Numbered from the stretch's first letter, positions 25,601 to 35,951 are shown. The stretch is 64,000 bases of DNA from Micromonospora sp. MW-13 (GCF_003434305.1 NZ_QKKX01000003.1:81696-145695), one strand, 5' to 3'. Numbers and translations are program-made. Notes: generated by a model from the letters alone, not told the origin.

Positions 25601-26782
25601 TCAGCCGGCGTCGAGGGGGTCGGCTAGCAGCCGCTCGAAGGCCAGCTCGGCCGCACCGACCAGGGCCGCGTCGGCGCCCAGCTTCGGGGTGCGCAGCCGG
25701 ACGTGCTCCAGGCAGGCCGACAGCCCGATCGAGTTGAGCCGGCTGCGCACCTGGGCCGCCGAGGCCAGGTACAGGTCACGCATGGTGCCGCCGAAGATGA
25801 CCATCTCGGGGTTGAAGATGTTCACCAGGTTGGCCACGCCGAAGCCGAGCCAGTCGCCGGCCTGGCGGACCGCCGTCTGGGCCCGGGCGTCGCCCCGGCC
25901 GGCGGCGTCGAAGACGGCCAGCAGCGCGTCCCGGCCCCGGGCGTCGTGCCGGCCGGCGGCCCGCAGCAGCGCGTGCTCGCCGATCTCGGTCTCCCAGCAG
26001 CCCCGGGAGCCGCACTCGCAGCGGGTCCCGTCCCGGACCACCACCATGTGGCCGACCTCACCGCCGTACCCGCCGTGCCCGGTGAGCCGCCGGCCGCCGG
26101 CGATGATGCCGGCGCCGACGCCGACGTCCCCGTACAGGTAGATGATGTTCTCGCAGCCGGCGGCGACGCCCCGGGCGTGCTCCGCGAAGGCCGCCGCGTC
26201 CGCCACGTTGCCGACCGTGATAGGCACGTCGATGCCCAGCTCGGCGGCCAGCGCCGCGCCGATCGGCTCGTCCACCCAGCCGGTGGGCGGGCTCAGCCGG
26301 ACCAGGCCGTCGTCGCGGCGGACCATGCCGCAGACCGCCACCCCGACCCCGACGCAGACCGCGCCGGCCGGCACCGCCGGGTGCATCTCCTTGAGCGCCC
26401 CGGCCAGCAGCGGCGCGGCCTCCTCGGCCAGCAGGTTGCGGGGCCGGTCCAGCTCCCGGCGGTCGAGGACCGCGCCGCCCAGGCCGACCCGTGCGGCCCG
26501 CAGCCGGTCCACCTCCACGCTGTACGCGTACGCGTACACCCGCTCCGCCTCCGGCCGGACGACCAGCGACGGCCGGCCGGCCCGGCCGGTCTCCCGCGGC
26601 GTGCCCTCGCTGACCAGGCCGGCGCCGGCCAGGTCGGCGGTCAGCGCGCCGATGGTGCTGCGGTTGAGCCCGAGCACGGTGGTCAGCTCGGCGCGGGTCG
26701 TCGCGCCGTGGACGTGCACGTAGCGCAGCAAAGCACCGAGGTTCTGCCGACGGATCTCGTCCTGGCTGGGTCCTGCGCGCAT
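25601..26782 (-). CDS. ROK-family transcriptional regulator
   Basis: A 393-residue regulator of the NagC/XylR type. An N-terminal winged helix (about 8-70: EIRRQNLGALLRYVHVHG, TTRAELTTVLGLNRSTIGAL) precedes a ROK sugar-kinase-like domain with VCVGVGVAVCGMV, GDVGVGAGIIAGG and the zinc motif RCECGSRGCWE. ATG 26782 gives the N-terminus MRAGPSQDEIRR usual for this group; GTG starts at 26788 and 26806 are possible. It lies downstream of, and on the same strand as, a sugar ABC transporter, so it probably controls that operon in response to its sugar. Confidence 0.88.
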   Translation of the reverse strand: MRAGPSQDEIRRQNLGALLRYVHVHGATTRAELTTVLGLNRSTIGALTADLAGAGLVSEGTPRETGRAGRPSLVVRPEAERVYAYAYSVEVDRLRAARVGLGGAVLDRRELDRPRNLLAEEAAPLLAGALKEMHPAVPAGAVCVGVGVAVCGMVRRDDGLVRLSPPTGWVDEPIGAALAAELGIDVPITVGNVADAAAFAEHARGVAAGCENIIYLYGDVGVGAGIIAGGRRLTGHGGYGGEVGHMVVVRDGTRCECGSRGCWETEIGEHALLRAAGRHDARGRDALLAVFDAAGRGDARAQTAVRQAGDWLGFGVANLVNIFNPEMVIFGGTMRDLYLASAAQVRSRLNSIGLSACLEHVRLRTPKLGADAALVGAAELAFERLLADPLDAG

Positions 26783-26810
26783 CGCCACCGGCACTCCGTG
26801 TCGCACGTCG

Positions 26811-28070
26811 TCAGCGGGCGCCGGTGGCGGCGGACCGTCGGCGGGACAGCGCGTCCACCCCGGCGGCCAGCATCAGCACCAGTCCGGTGAAGAGGTACTT
26901 GAGGCCGGAGCTCAGATCGAGCAGACCCATCCCGTTGATGATCACCGCTACCACCGCCCCACCCAGCACCGCGTTGATCATGCGACCCTTGCCGCCGAAA
27001 AGGCTGGTGCCGCCGATCACGGCCGCTCCGACCGCGTAGAGCAGCACGTTACTGCCCCCGGTGTTCGGGTCCACCGACCTGTCCCGGCTGGCCGCGATGA
27101 TGCCGCCGACCGCCGCCATCGCGGAGCAGACGACGAAGGCGGAGATCCGGATCCGGTCGACGTTGATGCCGGCGCGCCGGGCGGCCTCCCGGTTGCCGCC
27201 CACGGCCAGCAGGTGCCGGCCGTACGCGGTGCGGTCGAGCACGAAGGTCCAGAAGACCAGCAGGACGGCGATGAGCGGCACCACGATCGGCATGCCCTTG
27301 TTGGAGCTGATCAGCGGGTTGATGCTGCGCTCCTGGTTGAACACGTACACGGCGGGACCGAGGACCAGGGCCAGCGCCGCGACCCGGCCGGCGACCACGG
27401 CGACCGGCTCGGTGACCAGCCCCCGGGCCGTCCGGTCGCGGTGTCGCAGGAGTTGCGTGCCGGCGTACCCGGCGACCGCGACCCCCGCCAGCAACCAGCC
27501 GATCGGGGGCGGCACCCACCGGTTCTCGATTGCGATGATCACCTCGTCGTTGATCGCGATGTTGGTGCCCTCCCGCATCAGCAGCAGCACCACGCCCTGG
27601 AAGGCGAGGAAGCCGGCCAGGGTCACCACGAAGGACGGGATGCCGACCTTCGCCACCAGGAAGCCGAGGGTCAGGCCGATGAGGACTCCGGTGGCGACGG
27701 CGGCGAGCACCGCGACGTACCAGGGGTGGCCCAGGTCGCTGACCACCTTGGCCAGGACGGTGGCGCAGACCCCGCTGGCCACGCCGGCCGAGAGGTCGAT
27801 CTCGCCGAGCAGCAGGACGAAGACCAGGCCCATCGCGATCACGGTGACCGCGGCCCCCTGGGTGAACAGGTTGGCGAAGTTGGCGGCCGAGAAGAAGACC
27901 GGCCGGACGATCGCGAACGCCAGGCAGAGCAGGACGAGGGCGGTCACGGCCGGCAGCGAGCGCAGGTCGCCGTCGCGCAGCCGGGCGAGGTAGTCCCGGA
28001 GGTGGCTGCCGACGGAGGGCCTCGGGGCGACGTCCGACGGCCCTTCCTGCTTGACGATGGTGGCGGTCAT
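26811..28070 (-). CDS. Sugar ABC transporter permease (XylH/RbsC family)
   Basis: A 419-residue inner-membrane permease with about ten hydrophobic segments. Family motifs include GEIDLSAG near 105, VGGNREAARRAGI near 300 and GGTSLFGGKGR near 355. It is longer than RbsC (about 320) because of a cytoplasmic N-terminal 45 residues and a central extension, as in XylH-type permeases. The ATG overlaps the stop of the ATPase gene (ATGA). Order on the minus strand is binding protein, ATPase, permease, ROK regulator. The likely substrate is a monosaccharide such as xylose; this is inferred from family only. Confidence 0.9.
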   Translation of the reverse strand: MTATIVKQEGPSDVAPRPSVGSHLRDYLARLRDGDLRSLPAVTALVLLCLAFAIVRPVFFSAANFANLFTQGAAVTVIAMGLVFVLLLGEIDLSAGVASGVCATVLAKVVSDLGHPWYVAVLAAVATGVLIGLTLGFLVAKVGIPSFVVTLAGFLAFQGVVLLLMREGTNIAINDEVIIAIENRWVPPPIGWLLAGVAVAGYAGTQLLRHRDRTARGLVTEPVAVVAGRVAALALVLGPAVYVFNQERSINPLISSNKGMPIVVPLIAVLLVFWTFVLDRTAYGRHLLAVGGNREAARRAGINVDRIRISAFVVCSAMAAVGGIIAASRDRSVDPNTGGSNVLLYAVGAAVIGGTSLFGGKGRMINAVLGGAVVAVIINGMGLLDLSSGLKYLFTGLVLMLAAGVDALSRRRSAATGAR

Positions 28071-28852
28071 CGGACGGCTCCCCAGGTGGTGGCGTCGGAT
28101 CCCGTGCCGAGGGCGCCGGAGCGGCCGGAGGTGATCAGCTCGACCACCTGGGCGTGGGTGATGTCGGTGGTCCTCACCTGGGCGACCAGTTGGCCGAGGT
28201 AGAGCGCGGCGATCCGGTCGGAGATGGCGAAGACGTCGTTCATGTTGTGCGAGATGAGCACCACGGCCAGGCCGTTGTCGGCGAGCCGGCGGACCAGCTC
28301 CAGCACCTGGGCGGTCTGCGCGACGCCCAGCGCGGCGGTCGGCTCGTCGAGGATCACCAGCCGGCTGTTCCAGAGCACCGCCTTGGCGATGGCGACGGTC
28401 TGCCGCTGCCCACCGGAGAGGCTGGCGACGTGCTGGCGCAGGAACCGCACCGTCCGGACGCCCAGGCCGGCCAGGGTCTCGGCGGCCATCTGCTCCATGG
28501 CCGACTCGTCCAGGACCAGGCCCTTGCTCCGCTCCCGGCCGAGGAACATGTTCTGCACGATGTCGAGGTTGTCGCAGAGGGCGAGGTCCTGGTAGACGAC
28601 GTCGATGCCCAGGGCGGCGGCGTCCCGGGGGCTGTTGACGCTCACCGGGCGGCCCTCGAAGAGGAACTCGCCGGAGTCGGTGGGGTGGATGCCGCTGATG
28701 CACTTGACCAGGGTCGACTTGCCGGCGCCGTTGTCGCCGACCAGCGCGGTCACCTCGCCCTCGTGAACGGACAGGGCGACGTCACGCAGGACCTGGACGG
28801 GGCCGAAGCTCTTGTCGATCCCGCGCAGTTCCAGCAGGGGGGTTGCGGACAC
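28067..28852 (-). CDS. Sugar ABC transporter ATP-binding protein, single domain
   Basis: A 261-residue ATPase with Walker A GDNGAGKSTLVK, Q-loop YQDLALCDN, signature SLSGGQRQTVAIA, Walker B LVILDEPTAAL and H-loop SHNM. Classical RbsA/XylG/MglA proteins carry two fused ATPase domains (about 500 residues). This one has a single domain, as in the FrcA-like subgroup, and must work as a homodimer. GTG 28852 is chosen because of a strong GGAGGAG four bases upstream. It overlaps the permease gene by four bases. Confidence 0.9.
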   Translation of the reverse strand: MSATPLLELRGIDKSFGPVQVLRDVALSVHEGEVTALVGDNGAGKSTLVKCISGIHPTDSGEFLFEGRPVSVNSPRDAAALGIDVVYQDLALCDNLDIVQNMFLGRERSKGLVLDESAMEQMAAETLAGLGVRTVRFLRQHVASLSGGQRQTVAIAKAVLWNSRLVILDEPTAALGVAQTAQVLELVRRLADNGLAVVLISHNMNDVFAISDRIAALYLGQLVAQVRTTDITHAQVVELITSGRSGALGTGSDATTWGAVR

Positions 28853-28884
28853 AGGTCTCCTCCGTACGAGGGTCGGCGGGCGGG

Positions 28885-29976
28885 TCAGCTGATCCCGGCG
28901 GCGGCACACAGCTCGGCGTACGGGTCGGTGCAGAGCCTGTCCCGGGAGACGTAGCCGTCGGCCACGACGTCCTTGACGTTCTCCTGGTAGATCGCCTTCG
29001 GCTCCAGCAGCACGGCCGGCACGTCCCGCCCGCTCTCCGGGTCCCGCACCGTCTGGCCGGTGTCCCGGCGGACGCCGTTGGCCAGCGACACGGCCAGCGC
29101 GGCGGCGGCGTCCGCCTCCTTCCGGATCGCCTTGTACACGGTCATGCACTGGTCGCCGGCGAGGATGTTGCGCAGGCCCTGCACGTCGGCGTCCTGCCCG
29201 GTCACCGGGACCTTGCCGTTGAGCTTGTTCTTCTTCAGCACCGAGATGGCGGCGTTGCCGAGGCCGTCGTTGGCGGCGAGCACCCCGTCGATCCGGCCCT
29301 CGGTCCGGGTGAGCATCTGCTCGAAGAGCACCCCGGCCTGCGCGTTGTCCCAGTCCGGCACGGGCTGGTCGGGGCCCCTGACGTACGTCCCGGAGGTGAA
29401 CTTCGGTCCGAGCACCGAGTTGTATCCGGCCTTCAGCTCGGTGGCGTTGTTGTCGGTCGGCGAGCCGTTGAGGAACGCCACCACCGGGTGCTCGGCGCCC
29501 TGGTCGGCCAGGCACCGGCTCAGGCCCTCGCCCTGGAGCCTGCCGACGGCCTTGTTGTCGAAGCTGACGTAGTACTCGGCCGAGCCGCCCAGGGTGAGCC
29601 GGTCGTAGTCGATGGTGGCGACGCCCTGCGACCGCGCCCGGTCCAGCACGGCCCTGCCGGTGCCGGAGTCCAGGTTGACGATCATCAGCGCGGTGACGCC
29701 GGCGGTGAGCATCCCGTCGGCGATGGTGGAGAAGCTGGACTTGTCGCCCTGGGCGTTCTGGATGGTGTAGTCGACCCCGGCGGCCCGGAACGCCGCCTCC
29801 AGGTACCTGCGGTCCGCGCCCTCCCACCGGGCGCTGGTCCTGCTGTCCGGCAGGATCACCCCGATCTTCGGCTTTCTGTCACCGCCGCCGGCCTCCGCGC
29901 TGCCGGGGCCGCAGGCGGCCGTGCCGCCGGCGGCCAGCACGCCCACGGTGGCGAGGGTGAGGAAGCCCTTGCGCAT
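28885..29976 (-). CDS. Sugar ABC transporter substrate-binding lipoprotein
   Basis: A 363-residue periplasmic-binding-protein-type lipoprotein (Peripla_BP_4 family, XylF/RbsB-like). The signal peptide MRKGFLTLATVGVLAAGG ends in a lipobox TAAC; Cys at about 22 would carry lipid. The mature part begins KPKIGVILPDSRTSARWEG and contains NGSPTDNNA, VLAANDGLGNAA and VTGQDADVQGL, all normal for this fold. AAAGGA precedes the ATG by eight to nine bases. An upstream in-frame start (30054) is ignored because it would bury the signal peptide. First gene of the importer operon. Confidence 0.92.
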   Translation of the reverse strand: MRKGFLTLATVGVLAAGGTAACGPGSAEAGGGDRKPKIGVILPDSRTSARWEGADRRYLEAAFRAAGVDYTIQNAQGDKSSFSTIADGMLTAGVTALMIVNLDSGTGRAVLDRARSQGVATIDYDRLTLGGSAEYYVSFDNKAVGRLQGEGLSRCLADQGAEHPVVAFLNGSPTDNNATELKAGYNSVLGPKFTSGTYVRGPDQPVPDWDNAQAGVLFEQMLTRTEGRIDGVLAANDGLGNAAISVLKKNKLNGKVPVTGQDADVQGLRNILAGDQCMTVYKAIRKEADAAAALAVSLANGVRRDTGQTVRDPESGRDVPAVLLEPKAIYQENVKDVVADGYVSRDRLCTDPYAELCAAAGIS

Positions 29977-30027
29977 GTGCGGGGTCCTTTCGGGGTGAAG
30001 GCGGGACGGCGGTTTGTTGTGCCCGGC

Positions 30028-30056
30028 AACGTATTTCGCGTGCAGGCCCGACACAA
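30028..30056 (-). promoter_or_regulatory. Promoter of the sugar ABC operon
   Basis: On the minus strand TTGTGT (30056-30051) and TACGTT (30033-30028) are separated by exactly 17 bases. The leader to the ATG at 29976 would be about 45 bases. No clear operator dyad is seen next to it. Confidence 0.5.
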
Positions 30057-30200
30057 GGCCGTCGCGTTCTGAAGTCTCGTCGGCGGCAGTAACGATTCGG
30101 CAACGCCCACGACTCCCTGCCGCCCCGCCGCCGGGAGCGGCATCCCGGCCCTGTGCTGCCCGGATGTGGCCCCGGACCCGCCGCCGACCGGACCCGTCGC

Positions 30201-30254
30201 GCCGGCCAGTCGGGCGGCGCCGGCCAGTCGGGCGGCGCCGGCCAGTCGGGCGGC
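30201..30254. repeat. Three perfect tandem copies of an 18-bp unit
   Basis: GCCGGCCAGTCGGGCGGC occurs three times head to tail without a mismatch. It lies in the non-coding gap between the sugar ABC promoter and the YbaK-type gene. Copy number could vary between strains. Confidence 0.85.
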
Positions 30255-30275
30255 GGCGGCCTGGCGGGCGGTGGG

Positions 30276-30755
30276 TCAGCGGGCCGCGATCGGGGCCGTG
30301 GCGGCGTCGGTGAGGGCGATCAGGTCGGCCGGGGCGATCTGGAGCTGGAGGCCGCGCCGGCCGGCCGAGACGTAGACGGTGTCGTGGGTCAGGGCGGAGT
30401 CGTCCAGCACCGTGGGCAGGCGTCGGCGTTGGCCGAGCGGGCTGATCCCGCCCCGGACGTAGCCGGTGGCTCGTTCGGCGACCGCCCGGTCCGCCATCGT
30501 CGCCCGCTTGCCGCCGAGCGCGCCGGCCAGCGCCTTGAGATCCAGCTCACCGGTGACCGGCACCACCGCCACCGCGAGCGCGCCGTCGACCTCGGTGACC
30601 AGCGACTTGAACACCCGCTCCGGGGGCACGCCCAGGGCCGCCGCGACGAGCGCGCCGTAGTTCGGCGCGTCCGGCGAGACGTCGTACGGGTGGGTGCTGT
30701 GCCGGATCTTCCGCCTGGTCAGCAGCGCCGTCGCCGGAGTGCCCTGTCCCGCCAT
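30276..30755 (-). CDS. YbaK/EbsC family aminoacyl-tRNA deacylase
   Basis: A 159-residue protein of the YbaK/ProX editing family, which hydrolyses mischarged tRNAs (Cys-tRNA-Pro or Ala-tRNA-Pro). Motifs seen are the N-terminal HSTHPYDVSPD, VFKSLVTEVDG with the catalytic-type Lys near 50, GGKRATMADRAVAERATGYVRGGISPLG in family terms (here noted as TGYVRGGISPLGQ) and the C-terminal GLQLQIAPADL. The ATG at 30755 is chosen over a TTG at 30764 because TAGCTT (minus strand, 30768-30763) ends seven bases before it. Single-gene unit. Confidence 0.88.
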   Translation of the reverse strand: MAGQGTPATALLTRRKIRHSTHPYDVSPDAPNYGALVAAALGVPPERVFKSLVTEVDGALAVAVVPVTGELDLKALAGALGGKRATMADRAVAERATGYVRGGISPLGQRRRLPTVLDDSALTHDTVYVSAGRRGLQLQIAPADLIALTDAATAPIAAR

Positions 30756-30813
30756 GCCCGACAAGCTAACCCGGCCCCGACCCCCGGGGCCACCGGTTAC
30801 CCGCCTTCGGCCG

Positions 30814-32025
30814 TCAGTCCGCCACCGGCCGGCACAGCAGCACGGTGGGCGCGCCGGCGACCCGGGTCAGCACCAGGCTCGCCGCCTCCGGGCCGGCCAG
30901 CCGCAGGTCCCGCCGCAGCTTCTCCGGCTCCAGCGCGGAGCCGCGCTTGAGGATCTCGACCCGGCCCACCCGGCGCTCGCGCAGCAGGGCGCGTAGCCGC
31001 TTGAGCGAGAACGGCAGCACGTCGGTGACCTCCAGGCAGCGGGCGAACGGCGTCCCGCCCGGCGCGTCGGCGTACAGGTAGGCGATGGTCGGGTCGGCGA
31101 GCGTGCCGCCCAGGGCGTCGGCCAGCTCGGCGACCAGGTGGGCGCGGACCACCGCCGGATCGGGGTCGTGGACGTACCGGCGGACCGGGCCGACCGCCGC
31201 CTCGACCGCGCCGGAGCCGGTGAGCTGGTGCCGGGTGACCCCCGCGGCGCAGGTGGGGGCCGGCTCGCGCAGCAGGGTGGCGCGGCGGGGGACCTCGGCG
31301 AGCCGGCCGCACCACAGGGCGGCCTCGACCAGGTCGCCGGCCACGCTCACCCACTCCGCCTCGGCGCCGACCGGGATCAGCGCGTGGTCGAGGCCGGGGG
31401 CCACCTTGACCACGGTGTGCGGCACCCGCTCGGCCAGGCCGGTGACGAAGTCCCACGGCGGCGAGTAGGCGTTCGGATCGAAGATCCGCCGCCCGGTGCC
31501 GGCCCTGCGGCGGGCCGGGTCGCAGAAGACCGCGTCGACCCGGGTCACGTCGAACGCCGTGGCGTCGCCGCACTCCACGGTGAACGCCTCGGCCAGCCCG
31601 GCGGCCTCGGCGTTCGCCGAGGCCATCGCGGCGGTCACCGGGTCGGCCTCCACCCCGTACACCCGGATGCCGGCACGGGCGGCGGCGAGCGCGTCGGCGC
31701 CGAGGCCGCAGCCCAGGTCGGCGAGGGTGCGTACCCCGGCGGCGCGCAGCCGCTCGGCCCGCCGGGCCGCGACCACCCCCCGGGTGGCCTGCTCCAGCCC
31801 GGCGCGGGTGAGGAACATGCCGGCGGCCTCCGGCCCGAACTTGCCGACCGCCCGGCGGCGCAGCTCGGCCTGGGTCAGCGCGGCGGCGGCCAGCCCGGCG
31901 GGCACCCCGGCCGAGCGGAGCGCCGCCGCCGCGGCCAGCGGGTCGCCGCCGCCCAGCCCGGTCGCCGCGGTGAGCGCGGCCGACCCCTCGGGGGTACGCA
32001 GGGCGGCGAGCTGGTCGAGATCCAC
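30814..32025 (-). CDS. Class I SAM-dependent methyltransferase, THUMP-like domain
   Basis: A 403-residue protein. A helical N-terminus (about 1-85) precedes a Rossmann methyltransferase with LADLGCGLGADALAAARAG (SAM motif I, about 101-119), YGVEADPVTAA and VDAVFCDPARR. The C-terminal 90 residues (LPFSLKRLRALLRE, then GRVEILKRGSALEPEKLRR) are the THUMP-like domain found in this actinobacterial family. An RNA target is likely but not established. GTG 32025 is preferred over GTG 32046: GACAAT (minus strand 32037-32032) ends six bases before it. Confidence 0.8.
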   Translation of the reverse strand: MDLDQLAALRTPEGSAALTAATGLGGGDPLAAAAALRSAGVPAGLAAAALTQAELRRRAVGKFGPEAAGMFLTRAGLEQATRGVVAARRAERLRAAGVRTLADLGCGLGADALAAARAGIRVYGVEADPVTAAMASANAEAAGLAEAFTVECGDATAFDVTRVDAVFCDPARRRAGTGRRIFDPNAYSPPWDFVTGLAERVPHTVVKVAPGLDHALIPVGAEAEWVSVAGDLVEAALWCGRLAEVPRRATLLREPAPTCAAGVTRHQLTGSGAVEAAVGPVRRYVHDPDPAVVRAHLVAELADALGGTLADPTIAYLYADAPGGTPFARCLEVTDVLPFSLKRLRALLRERRVGRVEILKRGSALEPEKLRRDLRLAGPEAASLVLTRVAGAPTVLLCRPVAD

Positions 32026-32215
32026 CGCTCCATTGTCCGGGTCCACCGGGAACGCCTGTCGGCGGTCGTCCCCGTCGTCCGGCCACCGTCATCGGCTCCG
32101 GGTGGGGCACCTGGCGGTCTCGGGCGGGCGGGCGGCCGCGACGTCCCGCAGCCAAAGTCGATCCTGGGCGGTACGGCGTCGACGGGCCGGTCGGGGCGAC
32201 ACGACGGGCGACGCG

Positions 32216-32242
32216 TTGGCACTCTCCTTGACGGAGTGCTAG
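32216..32242. promoter_or_regulatory. CIRCE element 1 (HrcA operator)
   Basis: TTGGCACTC, nine bases, GAGTGCTAG. This differs from the CIRCE consensus (TTAGCACTC-N9-GAGTGCTAA) at two positions. It overlaps the -35 box of the groES promoter, so bound HrcA would block RNA polymerase. Confidence 0.9.
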
Positions 32243-32256
32243 CCACGGCATAACCT
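32228..32256 (+). promoter_or_regulatory. groESL promoter
   Basis: TTGACG at 32228-32233 and TAACCT at 32251-32256 are separated by exactly 17 bases, close to the vegetative sigma consensus. Transcription should start near 32263, inside the second CIRCE element. The leader would be about 160 bases. Confidence 0.8.
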
Positions 32257-32260
32257 GCGA

Positions 32261-32287
32261 TTAGCACTCTCCCATCGAGGGTGCCAG
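32261..32287. promoter_or_regulatory. CIRCE element 2 (HrcA operator)
   Basis: The left arm TTAGCACTC is a perfect match to consensus; the right arm GGGTGCCAG has three changes. It covers the predicted transcription start. Two CIRCE copies in front of groES are also known from Streptomyces groESL. Confidence 0.8.
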
Positions 32288-32422
32288 CTTCCGGGCCCCG
32301 TGCCCGGGCGCTGAACGCCAGGCGGACCGGCACCCGCGACGACGGCCCCGCCCGGTGGCATGTGGCAGATTGACGCTGGTCGGCCCCGTCGACCAGCAAC
32401 GAAACCAGTACCCCAGGAGGGT

Positions 32423-32737
32423 ATGCCCGTGACTACCGCGACCAAGGTTGCGATCAAGCCGCTCGAGGACCGCATCGTGGTCCAGGCGAACGAGGCTGAG
32501 ACCACCACGGCGTCGGGCATCGTGATCCCCGACACCGCCAAGGAGAAGCCGCAGGAGGGCACCGTCCTCGCTGTCGGCCCGGGCCGGATCGACGACAAGG
32601 GCAACCGCGTGCCGATCGACGTGAAGGTCGGCGACACCGTCCTGTACTCGAAGTACGGCGGCACCGAGGTCAAGTACGCCGGCGAGGAGTACCTGGTGCT
32701 CTCCGCCCGCGACGTCCTCGCGGTCATCGAGAAGTAA
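32423..32737 (+). CDS. groES: Co-chaperonin GroES
   Basis: The 10-kDa heptameric lid of GroEL. The 104 residues contain the mobile-loop region [18 protein letters not shown] (about 27-44), [12 protein letters not shown], and the C-terminus [16 protein letters not shown]. Two starts are possible. ATG 32423 gives [14 protein letters not shown] but leaves only two bases after a perfect AGGAGG (32415-32420). GTG 32429 has ideal eight-base spacing and gives [12 protein letters not shown]. The ATG is kept as the customary start, but the ribosome site favours the GTG. Controlled by two CIRCE elements. Confidence 0.97.
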   Translation: MPVTTATKVAIKPLEDRIVVQANEAETTTASGIVIPDTAKEKPQEGTVLAVGPGRIDDKGNRVPIDVKVGDTVLYSKYGGTEVKYAGEEYLVLSARDVLAVIEK

Positions 32738-32750
32738 CCAACCGATCAGT

Positions 32751-34454
<1,704 letters not shown>

Positions 34455-34474
34455 CCCACGCCGTAGGACACCGT

Positions 34475-34508
34475 TCAGGGCACGCCGTCACCCGACGGCG
34501 TGCCCTGA
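34475..34508 (+). terminator. groESL operon terminator
   Basis: A perfect 15-base stem (TCAGGGCACGCCGTC and its complement) with a four-base loop ACCC lies 20 bases after the groEL stop. No strong U-tract follows (CGCCTTTCC). Confidence 0.85.
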
Positions 34509-34607
34509 CGCCTTTCCCGCGCCGGCCGATGCTCACGCATGCGCCGCCCCGGTCGTTCGGCGCGCCCGGCGGCCGGTCACCCCGTGGTGGGCGGGTCCGC
34601 GGGGTGG

Positions 34608-35843
34608 TCACCCGATGGTGAGCGTGTCGAAGGGCGGCGGCGGCCCGAGGTACGCGACCTCCGGCGCCAGCAGCACCGCCCACGCGGGCCGGAACGCCGG
34701 TGCCCGGCGGTCCAGCTCCGGCCGGAGGTGGCTGCGCCAGGGCCCGCGCCCGTCGTCGGCCAGCCACCCGGGCCACGAGTCGTAGCGCCGTTCGAGGGTG
34801 AAGCCGCCGGCGGTCGTCTCCAGCCGTAGGAAGATCCACTGCCCGTGCGCCGGGTCGGCCTCGGCCGTCCGGAGCCGGCGGACCAGGTCGCCGGCCTGGC
34901 GGAACGCTGCCCACCCGTCCTCGCCCGGGAGGCTGGCCGGGGCCGCCTCGCCCGGGTGCTGGCTGAGCGCGGTGTCGGTGACCTGGATGAGCAGCGAGCA
35001 GCGGCCGTCGCCGGCCGGGGCCCGGCCGCGTGCCCAGTCGACGAGCTCGGTCAGCTCGGGGGTGGGCGCCGGGGCCGGGCGGGGCGCCTCCGTGGCCCGC
35101 CGCATCGCCGTCCAGACCAGCCGGTCGTGCTGGTCGTCGCTGAGCACCCGGACCCGCCGGGGCGGGGGCCCGGCCGCCGCCGCCACCGCCGGTGGCCGTC
35201 CGCCCGGGGTCAGCCCGGCCCGGGTCGCCATCGCCAGGCCGGCGGGCACGTCGACCGGGCCGGGCCGGAGCCGGCCGAGCAGCCCGTCCAGCGCGCCCGC
35301 GTCGAGGGCGCGGTCGGCCGCGGCGGCGAGCAACCGGCCGGCGGCCTCCGCCACCTCGGCCCGCTCCGCCGCCTCGTCCGCGGGTTGGTAGCCGCCCCAC
35401 TCGAAGACCACCTCGCCCAGCTCCCGCCGGGCCCGGTCGTCGTCGAGCGCCGCCCCGGCGGTGTCCCGCAGCCCGTCGGGCAGCAATGGCTCCGGGTACG
35501 GCACCCGGGACCAGCCGCCGTCGTACCAGTAGGCGTAGCCGAGCTGGTCGGCCTCGGCGTGCCGGATCAGCTCGGGCCAGGGCAGCCAGGCGGGGGCCCC
35601 GGCGAGCAGGTCGAGCGGCGGGCTGACGCTCACGGTGTCGCTGTACTCGTGGTCGTAGCCGAAGAGCACCGCCCGGCCGCCCTCGACGCGCACCAGCCGC
35701 GCCCAGTTGCCCCCGTGGTCGTCGTGGTGGGCGCCGTCCGAGGCGCACCAGTAGACGTCGTCGTGGCCGAGAGTGGCGAGCGCCGAGGCGAGCGCGCCCC
35801 ACCGGGCCCAGAGCGTGTCCGGATCCGCGATGTCGATCAGCAT
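34608..35843 (-). CDS. Conserved-looking protein of unknown function, Trp-rich
   Basis: A 411-residue soluble protein that I cannot place in a named family with confidence. N-terminal part: DDVYWCASDGAHHDDHGGNW, AVLFGYDHEYSDT, QLGYAYWYDGGWSRVPYP. A helical Ala/Arg-rich middle (about 150-260) follows. The C-terminal 100 residues (WIFLRLETTAGGFTLERRYD, WPGWLADDGRGPWR) recall the YezG/DUF600 immunity-protein fold, which is only a suggestion. CAGGAT (minus strand, 35855-35850) ends six bases before the ATG, so the mRNA may be leaderless. No toxin-like partner is nearby. Confidence 0.6.
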   Translation of the reverse strand: MLIDIADPDTLWARWGALASALATLGHDDVYWCASDGAHHDDHGGNWARLVRVEGGRAVLFGYDHEYSDTVSVSPPLDLLAGAPAWLPWPELIRHAEADQLGYAYWYDGGWSRVPYPEPLLPDGLRDTAGAALDDDRARRELGEVVFEWGGYQPADEAAERAEVAEAAGRLLAAAADRALDAGALDGLLGRLRPGPVDVPAGLAMATRAGLTPGGRPPAVAAAAGPPPRRVRVLSDDQHDRLVWTAMRRATEAPRPAPAPTPELTELVDWARGRAPAGDGRCSLLIQVTDTALSQHPGEAAPASLPGEDGWAAFRQAGDLVRRLRTAEADPAHGQWIFLRLETTAGGFTLERRYDSWPGWLADDGRGPWRSHLRPELDRRAPAFRPAWAVLLAPEVAYLGPPPPFDTLTIG

Positions 35844-35951
35844 CCGATGATCCTGGCAGAACAGTGGGACATCCGCCGCCGGCCGGTACGTGACCCGACG
35901 CCGCGCCCCGGGCGGCCGGGACGCGGCGTCGGCGTGTGGCAGGCGCGGTCG

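Noticed and set aside
29977..30054. N-terminal extension of the sugar-binding protein
   Set aside because: It would place 26 residues ahead of a perfect lipoprotein signal peptide and overlap the leader of a TTGTGT/TACGTT promoter.
30201..30254. Attachment site or regulatory iterons
   Set aside because: Three perfect 18-bp copies head to tail, but no integrase, replication gene or nearby regulator binding context; slippage is simpler.
17294..32215. Prophage or integrative element
   Set aside because: No integrase, transposase, phage structural gene, tRNA or flanking direct repeats could be found.
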